DNA of 64,000 nt from Antitrichia curtipendula (taxonomy: Eukaryota; Streptophyta; Bryopsida; Hypnales; Leucodontaceae): positions 23,330,696 to 23,394,695 of the forward strand of contig OX579638.1 of NCBI GenBank assembly GCA_951230915.1, given 5' to 3'. Position numbers and translations under genes: made by a program. The notes under the pieces are model-generated. The model had not been told where the DNA came from, did not search any database, and worked only from the letters and a program-made list of their open reading frames with translations. Each line of letters opens with the position of its first letter. Position 1 is the stretch's first letter. Positions 58,577-64,000 of the stretch are shown here, piece after piece.

Positions 58577-60415
58577 AAAGACCACACTTCCAAATTGTGA
58601 ATAATGGATGAAGGCAACCATATTTCAAGCACACAAATTCGTAATTTTTTTAACCATTTAAATGTTTGGAGATTCTTGTGTTACTTCTCTTATGTTTGTA
58701 TGGTATAGATTTTTAATATTTTTTTTTCCAAATATTCTATAATTCAATATATACTAGAATATTGGATTAACTTTTGGACAACTAAAAAAGTTATTTAAAA
58801 TCTCTTGTAAATTTTATTGTATCTAGTAGGAATATTTTACTCCATTTTCACTAGTGAGGTAAAGGTTGTAAGGATTTTTTTGTTGGACTATTATAGAATT
58901 TTATGAAAAAATTTAATATATAAGGTTCAATTTTTTAATTTCAATATCCATAATTTTATAAAATAATAGTATCTAGGATTTAGGTGGTTTGCTATAAGAT
59001 TTTACTCTTAGAATTGGCATATTTCAATTCCATGTTAAATTTATTAGCAATTATTTAGATTCTAGTTAATCACCTTTTATGTCTTTCTTTGTGATCATTA
59101 CTTAAAAGATGAAAATTAAATTGAATTTTCTTATTGTTGACTTACTTTCAAAGACTTTCAATTCAATTCTTTGATATAATACTCTGTATCAAATTTCTTA
59201 AATTTAAAAAACTTGCATTTTTCTTGTTTCAAAGTTGAAATGTCAAAGGATTAGAATTTAACTTTTGAAAATTTACTTCTAGAAAAGTTTGATGTGCCAT
59301 AATTATCTTCTACATGCTAAAGAAACTGACTCTAAGACTTAATGGTACACTAGAAATTCATATTAGGTAGAAGATCCTACAACTAGAAGTGTATTTTGAT
59401 TTATTCTTTTACTTAAAGTTCTTATCAACCTCTAAAAAACAAAATAAGTGCATTAAATTTTTTTTACTCTTCAAGCGCATTATTGAGAAACCAAAATATT
59501 GGCATTTTTAAAATTTCCTTTAAAAATGTGTGTTTCCTTTTATTATGTTATCAAATACATTGATTAATACTCAATTTCTCTATTTAATTTTACTTTTGTG
59601 AAACATTTGGCAATGTTTAAACTATAGAAAGAACTTTTGAAAATCCATTGTTTGTCTTTGAAAAATTGTCTAAGAAAATGCATCTCATTGACAATTTCTA
59701 CAAGCCAATGATAATTTTTGAAAGTACACAAGAATCCACGTTAAATATTTCAACAAAAGAAAAAGATAAAATTTAATAAAATCAAGTTGATCATTGTCTT
59801 AAAAGGCAATGTAATTCTTTTTTAATGTCTTTTGAGGTACAAAATTACATCTTCATAGAACTAAAGCATTCTTGTATCTCTACAAAAAAATTAGAAAATA
59901 TCACCCAAAATGACACCATTGGAACCTACCAAAATATAAAATAAAATATTAAGTTGAATTTCTAAATATGCTGCCTTGGAATTTTTTTAATTTGTAAACT
60001 TGATTTTTATTTTAAATATTATTTTAAAACTTATATCCATCAATACACAAAAAAAACAAGACAGTTCCATCATCATCATCCATGAATTTAAAAAGTAAAA
60101 TCATAATAAAATAATTCTTGAAGTTAATTTTGGAATACTTATAGAATTAATTATTGAACAAGAAAATAATATGATTTGGAAATCTATACTTTTTAATTGA
60201 TGAAGAGTTAGAAATAATTTGCATGGATGAAAAAAACATTTGAACCATATTAAGACATCATTTAAAATATAATATTGAATTAACTAGCCCTCTAGGCTTG
60301 GTTACAACTATTAAGCTAAAAACTATAAAAACTATTATATCCATCAGGAATTTGATCTATTTTTCTCACTTTTTTTTTCAATGACTAATACATTATAATT
60401 CAATAGGAAATCTCT
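58577..60415. other. AT-rich spacer
   Basis: Nothing recognised apart from A/T-rich sequence. Confidence 0.5.
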
Positions 60416-61350
60416 TTAACCCCTAAAGTTCCGTGACTATGTTTTCACTGAAAACGCTCAAGAATTGCCATTTTTAGTACAAGTACCAAATTTTTGAAAA
60501 AAAACTTTTTTTTTGACTCATGTAACCGTAGGATCTTGTAGTATGCTGACTTGAGAATATGTGGTAAAAATTTCAGAAATTTCCACCATGTGGATTGCAA
60601 GATATAAGCATTCAAAATCACTGAAATCGTTTTTTGACCCCTGCAAAAAATCGGGCAGCTGCACTTCAAAAGCTCACTTTTCTATGAAAAAATGTCCAAA
60701 ATGGTGGTGCTTCTTTGGATTATTTTTCCTAAACAAGTTGGTTACATGCTTGAAGAATTTCACATCATTTGGAATTATACAACATATAGGAAAAAAATAC
60801 TAAGTAGAATGAAGTAGAGAATGATTCAAAATACTAAATTGTTAAGAATTTAGATATGAAACTGAAAAATGCCAATCCCAATGGTTGAAATGTTGTATTA
60901 AACAATCTACATCCTATGATTTTATTTTTTTCAAAAAATATTGAAAATTGAGTAAGATAAAAGACTTCAAAGTTTATTTTAGAGTAGAGATTCCAAAACT
61001 GCCCGCAAACTAAAACTCCTCATAACTTTTGACTCATTGGTCAAAATGGAATGATTAAAAGCTTTCCACGTATAGATAGCTCTGGAAAACCAGTTTCAAA
61101 TTTTTGTTTCTGAAAAAAGTGATTTTTTCTGATCTGCCCTAACTGCCCGGCTGAGAAAAAAAGCAACATATTAGGTCATAACTTTTGACTCGTATTTCCA
61201 AATGTCATAAAATTTAGTTCAAATGAAAGGTACTCCTCGTCCACAACTTCTATTAAAATTTCAGCCTCAAACTTGTAAATCTCTGGCCACATGTACCTGC
61301 CCAATTTTTTTATGTTGCCAAATTCTGCAGGCTGGTCCTTTAGGGGTTAA
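60416..61350. mobile_element. piggyBac-like MITE, 935 bp
   Basis: The left end TTAACCCCTAAAGTTCC and the inverse of the right end TTAACCCCTAAAGGACC share the first 13 bases, both with TTAA. The interior holds recurring phrases such as cataacttttgactc and tcgggcagctg/ctgcccggctg, again suggesting old internal repeats. No transposase ORF. Confidence 0.7.
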
Positions 61351-62903
61351 AAGACTTGACAATTAGAATTCAGTGAGAACCTATGAAAGTTTTCTATGAT
61401 CAAATCACACACACTACTATAAAATAATATGATAGAAAGTATATTTGTATCTTCAATGTTGATGGTCCTTGCTAATCGAGTTAATTTTAATAATTTAATT
61501 ATCATATTTTTGTTTTTAACTCTGATCTATTTGGAGACAATTCTTTAGGCTTTGCCCTAGTGTAGAAACATTATTTTAATTTTTGAGGCCCCAAACATAT
61601 AACCTTAATACTCAATCAATTAAAAATACTTCTTTTTCTTCAAACAATGTATTTTTCATCTATCTAAATTTCCTTAATTATGACTCCTCTAACGAATAAT
61701 TGAACAACATAGATACCAAATTTAGTTTGTATAGATGTTTTATAAATAACATATTGGAAATAATATGTCCAAATCAAACAATATATCCATATTATAAAAA
61801 AATAGCCGAATAGAATTTAATCCTAATTATATCCATATTTAGCTCTATACAAAGACAAGAGATTCATGATTTGCAAAAGACTATTAGGATTGATCTTCCT
61901 ATGGATCTTTATATCTATAGAATATATAATTTTTTTTATATAATTTTTTTTTAATTTAAAAAAAAAAATTTGAACAAAAAAACAATCCACATATCAACTC
62001 TTTAAAATTGCAATAAAGAACATTAGGCTCAAATTGAGCCTTATTACCTTCAAGAAGATTAACCCATAAAGGACGCAACCCCAATGACCAAAGTACTTAC
62101 CAAAATGTTTGGATTATTGAATCAATACGTACAATGGGCTACAATTCATTTACAATTTTTTAACTTCCTTGTTTATAAGACCTTAAATTATGCGATTTCA
62201 CTCATCCATTGTAACTCATTGGCAACAAATCTGTGCACAAATTTTTGCAGGCACACCTAGTCTACCCCCTACAACGTTTTTTTAATTAAAAAGTCATCAA
62301 CCCCATTGTGATTACTCAAGGCTTGATTACTGGGACCCCAAAACAACACTATGGCTATGCTTCCATTTACAATTTTTTGTGCCACGTTTGCAATGGCAGG
62401 GAGGCTTCTCAGATTGCATGCCTATGCCTACACTTCTTTTTGAGTGCGCTTCAATTCTTGCTTTGCTCTGTCGTGATCTGATTTGTTTTTTGCTTCAAGT
62501 CCACCACAATCTGGGGAGGGGTATACTTCGAGAGATCACGACCCATCGTGGGCAATTCGACAATGCTTATGGTACAATCAACTTCTCTACACAATTATTG
62601 TTTACCACAGCTAATTGCCATTTCACGCTTGATTCTCCGTTTGGTGCCTTTTTCATCCCAATTTATTTTCAATTTTCTTTTTCATTTTTGAATCCTTTTT
62701 ATTTCCAATTGCTTTTTGAGCTTAGTTGTCAGTATTTAATCTCCCCTACCATGTTCCATTCAATAACACTCCTAATTCAATCCCGTGAATAATTTTTAGA
62801 TTTCATTACATAAATAACATTTTCATTTCATTTCATTTTGGCTTGGAATTTCTTGATTATATTACCTTACTTATGAAATTCCAATTTCTGCCATTAGATT
62901 CCA
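61351..62903. other. Spacer before the Tc1 relic
   Basis: AT-rich to about 62330, then more mixed; a 137-codon frame at 62379-62792 shows no recognisable family. It may include the 5' non-coding part of the Tc1-like element, but no terminal repeat was found. Confidence 0.35.
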
Positions 62904-63914
62904 ATGTGGACCAAGACTTTAACCAATCATGAAAGAAGTCTAATAATTGGAATGCGGTGAGAAGGGATGAAATGCAAGGACATTGTTGCAACACTTAAAA
63001 TGCCACACTCTACTGTCTCCATTGTCTTGACAAAGTAAAGAACAACTGGATGTTCTATGACTCAAAAACCAAAACCTCTACCCAAGAAACTATCTGATAG
63101 TGATGTGACGACCCTCTCTCAACTGGTCGATCATGATCGACACCAACGTTTGGTAATACTTGTAGCTAAAGTCCAAGTCCATCAAAACACCATTCACAAA
63201 TACATTCATAGGCTTGGGTTTGGAAACTGTGTGGCTTTGAAAAAACCATACCTTAGTATACAACATAAAGCTCAGAGACTAGATTTTGCTAAAGAACATC
63301 AACATTGGACATATGATGATTGGATGGATATCATATGGATAGATGAGTTGTCCTTTGAAGTTGGCACATGCGTACAGATTTGAATTTGGAAAAAGACGCA
63401 TGAGAAATACGCTCCACATTGTCTTGCACCTAGTTTTAAATGTGGACGATCATCAATAATGGTTTGGGGAATTTTTAGTGGGTTCAATAAATGTCCATTG
63501 GTCTTTCTACTTCAAAATGAGAGAACCGCATCACATTTTGTCCAAAATGTTTATGAAGTTGCATTAAGCAGCTTTTCTTTCATGCATGATGAGCCACAAA
63601 AATTTACACTCATAGAAGACAATGCTCCAATACATTGTAGTAAAGTTCCTAAACTTTGGAGGCTTGCTCATGGGATAAAAAAATTGAAGTGGCCTCCAAG
63701 CTCACCGGAATTGAATTCCATTGAGAATGTGTGGAAGATAGTTAAAGATCTATTGAAAGATCAACGTAAGCCACATGACAGGCAAGAAATGATCCAACAA
63801 ATTCAAGTAGTATAGAATGAAGTATCTCTGCAACTACTAAAAACTCTCATTGCCAACATGCCAGATCAAATGCAAGTTGTAATTCAGACAAAAGGTAGTT
63901 CCACTAGATGGTAG
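62904..63914 (+). pseudogene. Broken Tc1-type (DD34E) transposase
   Basis: Reading from ATG at 62904 gives an N-terminal helix-turn-helix region (MWTKTLTNHERSLIIGMR ... CKDIVATLKMPHSTVSIVLT) and a second domain with VQVHQNTIHKYIHRLGF. Then come the catalytic blocks IIWIDELSFE (first Asp), LIEDNAPIH (second Asp) and PPSSPELNSIENVWKIVK (Glu), with 34 residues between second Asp and Glu as in the Tc1 family. Stops interrupt at about 62958 (TGA) and 63039 (TAA), a stop and frameshift near 63380, and a TAG at 63813 before the conserved end (NEVSLQLLKTLIANMPDQMQ). So it is inactive. Inverted terminal repeats were not identified; the 3' end of the element may run past the window edge. Confidence 0.88.
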
Positions 63915-64000
63915 CTAGTGTACAAAAAAAATCATTAATGTTATATGATTTTGACTTCACATTGTAGTTCGCAAATCAAACAATTTTTTAGCATGAAACA

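Noticed and set aside
62379..62792. 137-codon frame before the Tc1 relic
   Set aside because: Hydrophobic, low-complexity C-terminal half and no recognised motif; likely chance.

Overview
The window is nuclear DNA of a land plant whose coding islands sit in long AT-rich, repeat-filled spacers. Three things suggest a seed-free plant with swimming sperm (bryophyte, lycophyte or fern). (1) An intact-looking 13-exon gene for a DPY-30/GAF radial-spoke protein resembling RSP2 of Chlamydomonas flagella. (2) Two histone H2A genes with an alga-like 3' stem-loop after the stop codon. (3) Otherwise typical plant gene content: a PPR-SMR organelle RNA protein, a GT37 cell-wall fucosyltransferase, EMC10 and plant-type telomeric motifs. 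The species cannot be read from the sequence.

Layout. 125-235 holds one exon of a DEDDy 3'-5' exonuclease (WRN-exonuclease type). 4006-9720 (minus) is an intron-rich PPR-SMR gene; its first exon was not found with certainty. 11.8-15.3 kb is AT-rich spacer. 15288-22365 (plus) is the radial spoke protein gene, with two small MITEs in its introns. 22.4-28.0 kb is AT-rich spacer with hairpin clusters and a MITE. 28048-28654 is a 301-bp tandem duplication, each copy carrying a near-perfect or perfect palindrome. 28.7-30.6 kb is an unusually GC-rich island without a recognisable protein. 32117-34337 (plus) is the two-exon fucosyltransferase. 34.4-39.1 kb is spacer with a diverged tandem array and a TTAA-flanked MITE. 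39207-39802 and 54672-55285 (both minus) are two H2A genes encoding the same 132-residue protein and sharing promoter and 3' elements. Between them lie MITEs, the eight-exon EMC10 gene (43613-46824, minus), a short orphan ORF (50011-50469) and a 99-bp tandem repeat. 55.9-62.9 kb is mostly transposon-derived: several elements have TTAA at both ends followed by CCCTA/CCCCTAAA inverted repeats, the signature of piggyBac-like elements. The window ends in a broken Tc1-type DD34E transposase.

How it fits together. The genes do not form a pathway; they are independent housekeeping genes (chromatin, ER insertion, wall, organelle RNA) plus one male-gamete flagellar gene. The most notable signals are the histone stem-loops, the TTAA element family with a nested copy and a likely empty site in the paralogous H2A region, the 78-bp perfect palindrome, and recurring tandem repeats with periods near 170-200 bp. 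Exon borders were placed by eye from GT/AG sites and reading phase.
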